From NCBI RefSeq assembly GCF_018728565.1, contig NZ_JACSOI010000001.1:682001-746000 (forward strand): a stretch of DNA of 64,000 bases, read 5' to 3'. Positions 10,186 through 18,838 of the stretch are shown in pieces. Source of the DNA: Zobellia russellii. GTDB taxonomy: Bacteria; Bacteroidota; Bacteroidia; Flavobacteriales; Flavobacteriaceae. The position numbers and the translations under genes were made by a program. The stretch's first letter is position 1, and each line of letters opens with the position of its first letter. The notes below the pieces were generated by a model. The model had not been told where the DNA came from. It searched no databases and worked only from the letters and a program-made list of their open reading frames with translations.

Positions 10186-10749
10186 CTAGAAAGAATAGGT
10201 TTTAGTGGGGGTCACGCAATAATCTAAAGGCATGTCCAAGTTGTTCACATCAGTTATGAGTTCTTCTTCAGCGGAAAATAATGACAAGCCAATTTTAATA
10301 ACATCTGGGCGACATTGAGACAAGAAGGTGTCATAAAACCCTTTTCCATAGCCTACACGATTTCCTTGCTCGTCAAAAGCCAATAAGGGTATAAAAACTA
10401 CATCTATTTTTGTGCTGGGTATTTCTATGCCATCAACAGGTTCGGGTATATTCCATTCATTCTTTACAAGGCGCGTAGAATCCGTTAGCAAATAATGCTC
10501 TAATGTAATTTTGTCAACTACTTTGGGTAGTACTATGTTTTTATCCTTTCCTTGAAGTATGGAAAGAACGTAGGTAGTATCAATCTCCTTGTTTTCGGAA
10601 ATGGGTAAAAAAATATGGTAAAAGTCGTAAGACCATACCGGTAGTTTGAGCAGTCCGTTAGCGATACTCAGGCTAGAATTAGAAAGGGATTCATTGTCAA
10701 TTAAATCTCTTCGATTTTTGTATAGTGATCTTAAATCTTTTTTAAGCAT
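10186..10749 (-). CDS. 5-formyltetrahydrofolate cyclo-ligase
   Basis: Converts 5-formyl-THF to 5,10-methenyl-THF with ATP, recycling a folate by-product. The 187-residue length is typical. It has the N-terminal Lys-Arg rich helix (MLKKDLRSLYKNRRD) and the signature GNRVGYGKGFYDTFL that forms the ATP/folate site. Alternative names are MTHFS, Fau and YgfA. Its promoter would lie in the gap to the right, possibly shared with the tiny ORF there. Confidence 0.93.
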   Translation of the reverse strand: MLKKDLRSLYKNRRDLIDNESLSNSSLSIANGLLKLPVWSYDFYHIFLPISENKEIDTTYVLSILQGKDKNIVLPKVVDKITLEHYLLTDSTRLVKNEWNIPEPVDGIEIPSTKIDVVFIPLLAFDEQGNRVGYGKGFYDTFLSQCRPDVIKIGLSLFSAEEELITDVNNLDMPLDYCVTPTKTYSF

Positions 10750-10790
10750 TGATTATGACCTCAGTACAAATTGGGGAAACTCTAGTATGC

Positions 10791-10877
10791 TTATTCTTTT
10801 ACAGACACTGCGTAATATATCTTAAATGATATCATTAAGATAAGGTACAGGCCGAGGGTTATAATATATTTATCCAT
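10791..10877 (-). CDS. Candidate 28-residue single-helix membrane peptide
   Basis: ATG at 10877 reads a 28-residue peptide starting MDKYIITLGLYLILMISF and ending KIYYAVSVKE before a TAA. About 17 hydrophobic residues flanked by Asp-Lys and Lys-Glu ends fit a single transmembrane helix. It lies 41 bases upstream of the folate cyclo-ligase start on the same strand. No strong ribosome-binding site is evident. It could be chance; comparative conservation would decide. Confidence 0.4.
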   Translation of the reverse strand: MDKYIITLGLYLILMISFKIYYAVSVKE

Positions 10878-10921
10878 GTGGTAATTGATTTTGATTCTTA
10901 AATCTAATTAAAAAATTTTAT

Positions 10922-10976
10922 AAAAACACTTTTAACTGCAAGTTTTCATCGATGAAATGCATTTTTTAGTGTTTTT
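10922..10976. repeat. Large interrupted inverted repeat
   Basis: Outer arms AAAAACACT (10922-10930) and AGTGTTTTT (10968-10976), a TGCA/TGCA pair inside them, and a perfect 14-bp core palindrome TTTCATCGATGAAA (10944-10957). All three layers are centred near 10950. It could act as a terminator in either direction or as a protein-binding site. Confidence 0.6.
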
Positions 10977-10984
10977 TTAACAAA

Positions 10985-11016
10985 TTTGCACTTTTTCGCG
11001 CGCAAAAATGTGCAAA
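10985..11016. repeat. Second inverted repeat with CG-rich loop
   Basis: TTTGCAC (10985-10991) pairs with GTGCAAA (11010-11016). T5 and A5 runs extend the stem with one unpaired T, around a CGCGCGC loop. It lies 8 bases after the previous repeat and about 165 bases before uvrC. Confidence 0.6.
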
Positions 11017-11181
11017 AAAGGGCGGCATAAGACTTCATTTCGTTTGCCTGAGCAAATGGGGCGGGCTTTCCGGTATTCGTTAAAAAAGAGTAAAACACTT
11101 AGCCCTTTTAATAAAACATAGTAATTTAACATGATAGAAATAGATGCCTTCTACCATTTAATTTGATAAACCGTTTTTGTA

Positions 11182-12969
11182 ATGCCCCAAGTACCTATAG
11201 AAGTACAATTAAGCACGTTGCCCCAGAGTCCTGGTGTATACCAGTTTTATGATGTAGATGATAAAATATTGTATGTAGGTAAGGCCAAAAATCTTAAAAA
11301 GCGGGTTTCTTCATATTTTACGAAAAACCATGAGTACGGAAAAACGCGCGTTCTCGTAAAAAAAATTAGGAACATCAAACATATTGTTGTCCCTACAGAG
11401 TCCGATGCGCTGCTTTTGGAAAACAATCTTATTAAGAAATATAGGCCAAGGTATAATGTCTTGTTGAAGGATGACAAATCATATCCTTGGATCTGTATTA
11501 AAAACGAGCGTTTTCCCAGAATTTTCCCTACTAGAAAACTAATAAAGGACGGTAGTGAGTATTTTGGCCCGTATACCAATATGAAAACGGTTAGGACGTT
11601 GTTGGACTTGGTAAAAGGGGTTTATCCATTGCGGACCTGTAACTATGATCTGTCAAAAGAAAAAATAGATTCCGGTAAATACAAGGTTTGTTTGGAATAT
11701 CATTTGGGAAACTGTAAAGGACCCTGTGAAGGCTTTCAGTCTGCGGAGGAGTATGATCAACAGATAGAGGATATCAGAAAAATAATTAAGGGTGATTTTA
11801 AGTCGTCTTTAAGCTATTTCAGATCACAGATGAAAACGCTGGCATCCGAAATGAAATTTGAGGAGGCGCAACAAATCAAGGAAAAGATAGAGGTTCTAGA
11901 AAACTATCAAGTTAAATCTACAATTGTCAATCCTAAGATCAATAATGTAGATGTGTTCTCTATAATTTCGGATGAGAGCCATGCCTATATTAATTTCCTG
12001 CAGTTGTCCCATGGGTCTATTATTCGGTCGCACACTTTAGAAATAAAGAAGAAGTTAGATGAGACGGATGCCGAGCTTTTGGCGCTCTCTATTATAGAGA
12101 TCCGGCAAAGGTTCAAATCGCTTTCTAAAGAGCTTTACCTCCCTTTTGAAGTTCCTGTAGAAGCACACCTTAAAGTTACCGTGCCAAAATTGGGCGATAA
12201 AAGAAAGATTTTAGAACTCTCTGAGCGCAATGCCAAATTTTATAGACAAGAGCGGTTTAAGCAGATTAAGATTATTGATCCGGATAGGCACACCAACCGA
12301 ATCATGGCGCAGATGAAAAAAGATTTACATCTTTCCGAAGAGCCGAGACATATAGAATGTTTTGATAACAGTAATATTCAAGGAAGTAATCCGGTGGCCG
12401 CTTGTGTGGTTTTTAGGAATGGGAAACCTTCAAAAAAGGAATATCGTCATTTTAATATAAAAACCGTGGAAGGCCCAGATGATTTTGCCTCTATGGAAGA
12501 GGTGGTCTATAGGAGGTATAAACGTCTTTTGGCCGAAGCCGAGCCATTGCCTCAACTTATTGTTATTGATGGAGGAAAGGGCCAATTATCTTCTGCGTTA
12601 AAAAGTTTGGACCTTCTTGGTCTAAGAGGTAAAATTGCCATTATTGGTATAGCCAAGCGGTTGGAGGAAATCTATTTTCCCGAAGACCCTATTCCGCTTT
12701 ATCTTGATAAAAAATCCGAAAGTCTAAAGATTGTTCAGCAATTACGGAATGAGGCCCACCGCTTTGGAATCACCTTTCACAGAAATAAAAGAAGTAAGGC
12801 GGCCATTAATTCTAAGTTGGAAAGTATAGAAGGTATTGGTGAAAAAACGGCACAGGAACTTTTGAAAAAATTCAAGTCCGTAAAACGAATAAAAGAAGCC
12901 TCTATGGAAAACCTAACGGAAACCGTGGGCTTATCTAGGGCAAAAAAAATTTATGAAGCATTCCATTAA
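11182..12969 (+). CDS. uvrC: Excinuclease ABC subunit C
   Basis: Makes the two incisions of nucleotide excision repair on UvrB-bound damaged DNA. The 595-residue protein has the N-terminal GIY-YIG nuclease (PGVYQFYD... ILYVGKAKNLKKR, residues about 13-90), four Cys after it (CNY, VCLEY, NCKGPC), the UVR UvrB-binding motif (FEEAQQIKEKIEVLE, near 217-232), the RNase H-like C-terminal nuclease (FDNSNIQG, VIDGGKGQL) and a tandem helix-hairpin-helix end (IEGIGEKTAQELLKKF). The next gene starts 21 bases later. Confidence 0.97.
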   Translation: MPQVPIEVQLSTLPQSPGVYQFYDVDDKILYVGKAKNLKKRVSSYFTKNHEYGKTRVLVKKIRNIKHIVVPTESDALLLENNLIKKYRPRYNVLLKDDKSYPWICIKNERFPRIFPTRKLIKDGSEYFGPYTNMKTVRTLLDLVKGVYPLRTCNYDLSKEKIDSGKYKVCLEYHLGNCKGPCEGFQSAEEYDQQIEDIRKIIKGDFKSSLSYFRSQMKTLASEMKFEEAQQIKEKIEVLENYQVKSTIVNPKINNVDVFSIISDESHAYINFLQLSHGSIIRSHTLEIKKKLDETDAELLALSIIEIRQRFKSLSKELYLPFEVPVEAHLKVTVPKLGDKRKILELSERNAKFYRQERFKQIKIIDPDRHTNRIMAQMKKDLHLSEEPRHIECFDNSNIQGSNPVAACVVFRNGKPSKKEYRHFNIKTVEGPDDFASMEEVVYRRYKRLLAEAEPLPQLIVIDGGKGQLSSALKSLDLLGLRGKIAIIGIAKRLEEIYFPEDPIPLYLDKKSESLKIVQQLRNEAHRFGITFHRNKRSKAAINSKLESIEGIGEKTAQELLKKFKSVKRIKEASMENLTETVGLSRAKKIYEAFH

Positions 12970-12990
12970 AATTACGACTAACTCAGCACA

Positions 12991-15252
12991 ATGAAAAAAG
13001 CCGTTATAGGAATTGGGTTACTCTTTTTTACTTTGTTTTCTTTTGCTCAGGACCCTGAGAAGAAAGACATCAAAGTGGGGCTGGTGTTGAGTGGAGGTGG
13101 CGCTAAGGGAATGGCCCATATTGGAGCAATAAAAGTATTGGAAGAAGCTGGTATAAAAGTAGATTATATAGGGGGGACCAGTATGGGGGCCATTGTTGGA
13201 TCATTATATGCTGCTGGCTATACGGGTGATCAATTAGATTCAATTTTTAGGGCTACGGATTTCACCAACCTTATTCAGGACAATCTGCCCAGAAGCGCTA
13301 AAACATTTTACGAAAAGGAAAATTCTGAAAAATATGCCGTTACCTTGCCTTTTGACAATTTTAAGGTATCCGTGCCACCTGCATACTCCGGTGGTCAGAA
13401 CGTATATAATGAGTTGGTTAAGTTCCTGTATCCGGTAAGAAACATAAAGGATTTTAATGATTTGCCCATTCCTTTTGTGTGTATTGCAACGGATGTAGAA
13501 ACGGGTGATGAAGTGGTTTTAAGAGAGGGGTATTTACCGGAAGCCGTTATGGCCAGTGGAACGTTGCCATCACTCTTTGAACCTGCTCGCATAAACGGAA
13601 AAGTATTGATAGACGGTGGTGTGGTCAACAATTATCCTATAGACGAGGTAAAAAAAATGGGGGCCGATATCATAATTGGGGTAGATGTACAGCACGGACT
13701 CAGAAATAGGGAGTCTCTATTGACCGCCACCGAGATTTTATTGCAAATCAATAATTATAGGACCGTTCTTGATATGGCTGAAAAGTCCAAAAAGACAGAT
13801 ATCTATATAAAACCCGAAATGACGGATTACTCCATTATAGATTTTAATCTTGGCGATGTAATTATTAAAAGTGGGGAGGATGCTGCCCGTAAAAGAATAG
13901 ATACTTTAAAAGCTATTGCTTCCAGACAAATTGGAAAAAGGAAGGCCAAGGAGAGAATCGTTTCTTCAGATACGTTAAGTATCAGTCATTTGGTCATATT
14001 GGAGAGTGAGAATTATTCTAGGGGTTACGTTAAAGGAAAATTAAGGTTTGATACAGATAAACCAACCACCTTTTCACGAGTACAGCAAGGTATCAGTAAT
14101 CTAGCCGCAACTGGAAATTTTCATACAATCCACTATAAAATACAGGATGACGAAGACAATGACGAGCAAGAGATGATTCTAGATTTGAATGAAAATAAAA
14201 GTAAATCCTTTATTCGTCTAGGTGCTCACTATGATAATCTTTACAAGACGGCAGCCATCTTGAATTATACAAGAAAAAGTTTGATTACCAGAGATGATGT
14301 ATCTTCTTTTGACTTTATTATTGGAGATAATATCAGGTACAAACTACAATATTATGTGGATAAGGGTTTTTATTGGAGTTTTGGTTTTAATTCAAGCTTT
14401 AATGAATTTGAAAAGGACGTTAGTTTTGATTTAGTGCGAAGCAATTTTGATGTTCAGGCCGGGGCAAATTTAAATTCAATAAACATAGATGTAACGGATT
14501 TTACCAATCAGGTCTATGTACAAACGGTATTACGTGAAGAGTTTGCGTTTAGAACGGGGCTGGAACATAAATTTTTGAAGTATAGCACCAAGACATTAGG
14601 GCAGAACGCACCGGTGGGTCCTACAGGTAAGACGCCTGATCAAAGAACGTTTCTTGAAAAGAGTAGTTATTATAGCGCTTTTGGACAGTTAACTTTTGAT
14701 ACCTATGATGATAGGTACTTTCCTTCAAAAGGACTGTACTTTGATGGTGATTTTCATTTCTATGTCTTTTCATCTGATTTTAACGAAAACTTTAAGGAGT
14801 TCTCAATTGCGCAGGCTAGGTTGGGTACGGCAGTGCCATTTTTTAAAAATTTCTCGGTAAATGTAGAAGCAGAAGGAGGTTTTAAATTGGGTACTTCAAG
14901 CGTTTCCTCCTTTGATTTTATTCTAGGGGGCTTCGGTACAAATCTTTTAAACAATTTTACGCCTTTCTTTGGGTATGATTATTTGGCTTTGCCCGGTAAC
15001 GCTTTTGTAAAAGCCTACGGTAGGCTGGATTATGAATTTGCCCCTAAGAATCACTTTATGCTTACTGCAAACTATGCCAATGTAGACGATGATCTTTTTA
15101 GAACGGGAGAGTGGTTTACCCTACCAAGTTATTCCGGTTACGGCGTTGGTTATGGGTGGGAATCTTTTATGGGGCCTATGCAAATGCATTACTCATGGTC
15201 TCCAGAAGGGAAGACCAATAACTTCTTTTTTAGTTTAGGGTATTGGTTTTAA
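12991..15252 (+). CDS. Patatin-like phospholipase fused to outer-membrane barrel (type Vd-like)
   Basis: A 753-residue secreted protein with a signal peptide (to about residue 19, SFAQ). The patatin domain has the oxyanion GGGAKG (35-40), the nucleophile elbow GTSMG with Ser64, and the catalytic DGG with Asp208. After about residue 320 comes a POTRA-like stretch, then a C-terminal Omp85-type barrel ending GYWF. The order patatin-POTRA-barrel is that of PlpD-type (type Vd) autotransporters. It probably exposes or releases a lipid acyl hydrolase at the cell surface. The in-family alternative is a cell-associated enzyme facing the periplasm. It follows uvrC closely. Confidence 0.88.
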   Translation: MKKAVIGIGLLFFTLFSFAQDPEKKDIKVGLVLSGGGAKGMAHIGAIKVLEEAGIKVDYIGGTSMGAIVGSLYAAGYTGDQLDSIFRATDFTNLIQDNLPRSAKTFYEKENSEKYAVTLPFDNFKVSVPPAYSGGQNVYNELVKFLYPVRNIKDFNDLPIPFVCIATDVETGDEVVLREGYLPEAVMASGTLPSLFEPARINGKVLIDGGVVNNYPIDEVKKMGADIIIGVDVQHGLRNRESLLTATEILLQINNYRTVLDMAEKSKKTDIYIKPEMTDYSIIDFNLGDVIIKSGEDAARKRIDTLKAIASRQIGKRKAKERIVSSDTLSISHLVILESENYSRGYVKGKLRFDTDKPTTFSRVQQGISNLAATGNFHTIHYKIQDDEDNDEQEMILDLNENKSKSFIRLGAHYDNLYKTAAILNYTRKSLITRDDVSSFDFIIGDNIRYKLQYYVDKGFYWSFGFNSSFNEFEKDVSFDLVRSNFDVQAGANLNSINIDVTDFTNQVYVQTVLREEFAFRTGLEHKFLKYSTKTLGQNAPVGPTGKTPDQRTFLEKSSYYSAFGQLTFDTYDDRYFPSKGLYFDGDFHFYVFSSDFNENFKEFSIAQARLGTAVPFFKNFSVNVEAEGGFKLGTSSVSSFDFILGGFGTNLLNNFTPFFGYDYLALPGNAFVKAYGRLDYEFAPKNHFMLTANYANVDDDLFRTGEWFTLPSYSGYGVGYGWESFMGPMQMHYSWSPEGKTNNFFFSLGYWF

Positions 15253-15436
15253 TGCGCTTAGGTTTAAAGTGATGTTTTTTTACGATATTTGTTACATATG
15301 CTACAATTAAGAGTTGATATTACTGCCCATCTTAGGGCCATGTGGTAAATACCCACTTTTTAGTTCTTGCTCCACGCTTGAACACGAGTTCTATTTTTCA
15401 GCTTTTAACAATTTACATTACTAAAAACATACAGAT

Positions 15437-16579
15437 ATGTCAACTTTAGATACTACTTCATTGAATTTACCCAAGGAAAACCCGGAAGCAGAAGATTTTC
15501 TACCTCTTTTGGGAACGGATTATATAGAGCTTTATGTAGGTAACGCAAAGCAAGCGGCCCATTACTATATGGCGGCATGGGGGTTTCAGCCTTTGGCCTA
15601 TGCAGGTCTGGAAACTGGGCTTAAAGATCGGGTTTCCTACGTTTTACAGCAAGATAAGATTAGATTGGTGCTCACCTCTCCGCTAAAGTCGGGAGGAGAT
15701 ATCAATAAGCATATAGATTCTCATGGAGATGGGGTAAAAGCTATTGCTTTATGGGTAGATGACGCTTCTAAAAGTTATGAGGAAACCACCAAAAGAGGAG
15801 CGGAAAGTTACTTGGAGCCCAAAACGATTAAGGATAAGGATGGTGAGGTTGTACTTTCGGGAATTCACACCTATGGAGAAACGGTTCACGTTTTTGTAGA
15901 GCGAAAAGATTACAAAGGAGTTTTTATGCCGGGCTACAGAGCTTGGAACCCATATTACAAACCTTCTGATGTTGGACTAAAGTACGTAGACCATATGGTG
16001 GGTAACGTAGGCTGGAACGAAATGAACAAATGGTGTGAATTTTACGCCAAGGTTATGGGTTTTGCCCAGTTGGTCTCTTTTGATGACAAAGACATTTCAA
16101 CAGAATACACGGCGCTAATGAGTAAGGTTATGAGCAATGGTAACGGCCGAATTAAATTTCCCATAAACGAACCGGCAGACGGTAGAAAAAAGTCGCAAAT
16201 AGAAGAATATATAGATTTTTACAACGGAGCGGGTGTGCAGCATATGGCATTGGCAACGGATAATATTATTGAAACGGTTACGGCATTGAGAGATCGGGGC
16301 GTTGAATTTTTAACAGTACCCTCAAGTTATTATGAAGATGTATTGGACCGTGTGGGTGAAATAGATGAGGACTTGGCCCCTCTTAGTGAATTGGGAATCC
16401 TTATTGATAGGGATGAAGAGGGTTATCTGCTTCAGATTTTTACCAAACCTATTTTGGATAGGCCAACCATGTTCATTGAAATTATTCAAAGAAAAGGAGC
16501 TAAATCATTTGGTAAAGGTAATTTTAAGGCGCTTTTTGAAGCAATTGAAAGAGAGCAGGAGTCCAGAGGAACCTTGTAA
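15437..16579 (+). CDS. hppD: 4-hydroxyphenylpyruvate dioxygenase
   Basis: Converts 4-hydroxyphenylpyruvate to homogentisate in tyrosine degradation, and in some marine bacteria leads to pyomelanin. The 380-residue length matches the family. Two vicinal-oxygen-chelate halves are visible; the iron ligands are His186 (VDHMVGN), His269 (GVQHMAL) and Glu348 (FIEIIQR). No homogentisate dioxygenase or fumarylacetoacetase lies beside it, so the pathway's later genes must be elsewhere. The 184-base upstream region has no clear promoter box. Confidence 0.96.
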   Translation: MSTLDTTSLNLPKENPEAEDFLPLLGTDYIELYVGNAKQAAHYYMAAWGFQPLAYAGLETGLKDRVSYVLQQDKIRLVLTSPLKSGGDINKHIDSHGDGVKAIALWVDDASKSYEETTKRGAESYLEPKTIKDKDGEVVLSGIHTYGETVHVFVERKDYKGVFMPGYRAWNPYYKPSDVGLKYVDHMVGNVGWNEMNKWCEFYAKVMGFAQLVSFDDKDISTEYTALMSKVMSNGNGRIKFPINEPADGRKKSQIEEYIDFYNGAGVQHMALATDNIIETVTALRDRGVEFLTVPSSYYEDVLDRVGEIDEDLAPLSELGILIDRDEEGYLLQIFTKPILDRPTMFIEIIQRKGAKSFGKGNFKALFEAIEREQESRGTL

Positions 16580-16751
16580 TAGTTATTATCTTAAAGCACA
16601 GGTATATTATTTGTGAAAGTATACCTCGTTTTTGGTCTAAAAAGGGGTGTTTTTAAGTGAAAAGCGACCCCTATATCTTAATGAAATGCCAATTTTATAG
16701 CCGTTAGCAAAAAGAACTGTTAATGTAATAGTTAAAGTAAGTTAAAACGGA

Positions 16752-16780
16752 TTGAGGATTGAAACTATGCCTTAAATTTG
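16752..16780 (+). promoter_or_regulatory. Bacteroidota promoter of candidate small RNA
   Basis: TTG at 16752-16754, an 18-base spacer, and TAAATTTG at 16773-16780. Both elements and the spacing fit the TTG-N17-23-TAnnTTTG pattern. It is the clearest complete promoter in the window. A second TTG at 16759-16761 would give a spacer that is too short. Confidence 0.7.
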
Positions 16781-16785
16781 TAGGC

Positions 16786-16890
16786 GTAAGGGGTGGTTCC
16801 CTTACAACTTTAAGTATTGGTTTTTCATAATTTAAAGTTTGGTTGGTTATTTAGGAAAAGCCCTGACATGAAATGTTGGGGCTTTTTTTT
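16786..16890 (+). ncRNA. Candidate ~105-nt structured small RNA
   Basis: Three successive stem-loops follow the promoter. The first is GTAAGGG-GTGGTT-CCCTTAC (16786-16805). The second abuts it with AACTTTAA (16806-16813) pairing to TTAAAGTT (16832-16839). The third is a terminator, AAAAGCCCTGACA / TGTTGGGGCTTTT with a 5-base loop (16856-16885) and a T8 run. The predicted start lies a few bases after the -7 box, so the RNA would begin with the first hairpin. No ribosome-binding site or open frame is embedded. It may be a trans-acting sRNA or a known flavobacterial RNA family such as Flavo-1; I cannot assign one. Confidence 0.6.
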
Positions 16891-17078
16891 AAGCCTAACT
16901 TTAGTTTTATATTCTAAGCTGCGGGTCTGGCCTGGGTTAAGCATAATTTATACTTTAAGTTCTAAAATAACAGGGTTGAGGTATGCGTACAATACTTTGG
17001 AATAAATTTTGTTTAAGTAATTGTAAGCCCTTAATATGGTAAAGGTCCATTTTGTATTTTTATCGTAATACTATAGCT

Positions 17079-17858
17079 ATGAAAAAAGCAATTACTTTAC
17101 TTTTTCTTCTCGTTATTTTCTCTTCTTCCGCCCAGAATAGTACCTCCGCCTTTGAACCTGGCGAATGGTTAAAATTTAGAATGCATTATGGTTTTTTAAA
17201 TGCAAGTTACGCTACACTGCATCTAAAGTCTGACGTGGTGAATGGTGTGCCGGTTTATCATGTGGTGGGTCGTGGAAAAACTACGGGTTTCGCCAGTGTG
17301 TTTTTTAAGGTAGACGATACGTATGAAAGCTATTTTGATAAAAAGGATGGTAAGCCTTATAAATTCATTAGAAAAATAAACGAAGGTGGTTATACCAAGG
17401 ATATTGAGATAAACTTTGATCATGAAGAGGATAAAGCTGTTCTGAACGATAAAAAACATAATAAAAAGTATAATTTTGAGCTACAGGACAGTATTCAGGA
17501 TTTAATATCTGCATTCTACTATCTTAGAAACAACTACGAGCCAAGTGATTTAGTTGAAGGCGAAGCCGTAAAATTGAAAATGCTGTATGATGATGACGGT
17601 GTTTTTAACTTTAAACTTAAATATTTAGGAACAGAAGTGCTTAAAACTAAGTTCGGTAAGGTAGAATGTTATAAATTTAGACCTTTGGTACAGTCCGGTC
17701 GTGTTTTTAAGGAAAAAGAAAGTCTTTCCTTATGGGTTTCGGCAGACGATAACAGAATACCTATACGCATACAGGCAGATTTGGCGGTTGGGTCCATCAA
17801 AGCTGACCTTGATGGGTATAACGGCCTTAAGCATCAGTTCAAGATAATAATGGATTAA
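17079..17858 (+). CDS. DUF3108 secreted protein
   Basis: A 259-residue exported protein (signal MKKAITLLFLLVIFSSSAQ). It belongs to the DUF3108 family of beta-rich periplasmic proteins, seen from the FEPGEWLKFRMHYGF start and the SLWVSADDNRIPIRI block near the end. The start is the ATG at 17079; an upstream in-frame start would add nine residues before a good signal peptide. It begins a tight run with tryptophan dioxygenase (7-base gap) and an M23 peptidase (1-base gap). The family's biochemical function is unknown; lipoprotein/LPS barrel-like binding roles are guesses. Confidence 0.85.
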   Translation: MKKAITLLFLLVIFSSSAQNSTSAFEPGEWLKFRMHYGFLNASYATLHLKSDVVNGVPVYHVVGRGKTTGFASVFFKVDDTYESYFDKKDGKPYKFIRKINEGGYTKDIEINFDHEEDKAVLNDKKHNKKYNFELQDSIQDLISAFYYLRNNYEPSDLVEGEAVKLKMLYDDDGVFNFKLKYLGTEVLKTKFGKVECYKFRPLVQSGRVFKEKESLSLWVSADDNRIPIRIQADLAVGSIKADLDGYNGLKHQFKIIMD

Positions 17859-17865
17859 AACCCTA

Positions 17866-18837
17866 ATGAGAGATAAAGAGCGAATAGATTCACAAATTTC
17901 AAAACTAGAAGAGAAGTATAAAGACTCCGGTCAGGATTTAAGTTCTTATTTAGATGGGCTTCTTTATCAACGTTACCTCACGTATTGGGATTATATTCAT
18001 TTGGATACCCTTTTAAGTCTTCAGGTACCACGCACCTATTTTCCGGACGAGGAAATTTTTATAATGTACCACCAGATTACCGAGCTGTATTTTAAGCTTA
18101 TTCTTCATGAGCAAAAACAGTTGGTTGATGATAAATCGCAAAACATAGATTTCTTTATAGAAAAAGCGAGACGGATCAATAGCTATTTTAAGGCATTGAT
18201 ATCTTCTTTTAGTATTATGATAAAGGGTATGGAGAGAGAACAATTTCTTCAATACCGTATGGCCTTGCTCCCGGCAAGTGGCTTTCAATCGGCACAATAC
18301 CGCATGATCGAGATTTATTCCACTCCTATGGAGAATTTGGTCCATCATACGGAGAGAGATTCCTTTTCTTCGGAAAATAGTCTTGAAGAACTGTATGAGG
18401 AAATTTATTGGAAAAAAGGAGCCACTGATTTGGCCACCGGAGAGAAGACATTAACGTTGAAGCAGTTTGAGTATAGGTATACCCCGCGCCTAATACGAAT
18501 AGCAAAGCAAGTAGAGCATAATACCATTTACCAAAAATATCAGCAACTACCTGCCAATAAGAAAGATAATAAAGAGCTAATAGATGCGTTAAAGACATTG
18601 GATATGAATGCCAATGTAAACTGGCCTTTAATGCATATGGGTTCTGCTCATAGGTATTTAGGAAAAGACAAAGAGGAAATAGATGCAACAGGAGGAACAA
18701 ATTGGAAGAACTATTTACCTCCAAGTTTTCAGAAAATTGTATTCTTTCCGGAAATCTATTCAAAACAAGAGTTAAATAATTGGGGGAAAGAGTGGGTAGA
18801 CCATATCTTTAACCCGGACAAGAAACAAGCAGAGTAA
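17866..18837 (+). CDS. kynA: Tryptophan 2,3-dioxygenase
   Basis: A haem enzyme opening the indole ring of tryptophan to N-formylkynurenine, the first step of the kynurenine route. The 323-residue protein has the N-terminal YLDGLLYQRYLTYWDYIHLDTLL region and MYHQITELYFKLILHEQ of the active site. The haem-ligand region (WPLMHMGSAHRYLG, His257 by alignment of motif spacing) and the substrate loop TGGTNWKNYLPP follow. Other kynurenine pathway genes are not adjacent. It is flanked by envelope genes with spacing of 7 and 1 bases, which suggests co-transcription with unrelated functions. Confidence 0.93.
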   Translation: MRDKERIDSQISKLEEKYKDSGQDLSSYLDGLLYQRYLTYWDYIHLDTLLSLQVPRTYFPDEEIFIMYHQITELYFKLILHEQKQLVDDKSQNIDFFIEKARRINSYFKALISSFSIMIKGMEREQFLQYRMALLPASGFQSAQYRMIEIYSTPMENLVHHTERDSFSSENSLEELYEEIYWKKGATDLATGEKTLTLKQFEYRYTPRLIRIAKQVEHNTIYQKYQQLPANKKDNKELIDALKTLDMNANVNWPLMHMGSAHRYLGKDKEEIDATGGTNWKNYLPPSFQKIVFFPEIYSKQELNNWGKEWVDHIFNPDKKQAE

Positions 18838-18838
18838 A

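Larger units (their letters stand above)
10750..11181. other. 432-base gap between folate cyclo-ligase and uvrC
   Basis: Divergent intergenic region. It holds a candidate 28-residue membrane peptide on the minus strand (10791-10877) and two consecutive inverted repeats (10922-10976 and 10985-11016). The rest, nearest uvrC, is AT-rich with no gene that I can support. CAAATTTG at 10981-10988 is one base from the TAnnTTTG box, on the plus strand. Confidence 0.6.
16580..17078. other. 499-base gap after hppD, containing candidate small RNA
   Basis: No protein gene is convincing here; a 62-codon open frame at 16817-17005 overlaps a terminator and has no coding signs. The gap contains a complete transcription unit: a two-part promoter (16752-16780), three stem-loops (16786-16890) and a T tract. 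The remaining 190 bases lead to the DUF3108 gene. Confidence 0.65.

Noticed and set aside
16817-17005. 62-codon open frame on the plus strand
   Set aside because: It overlaps the terminator of the candidate small RNA and shows no coding or family features.
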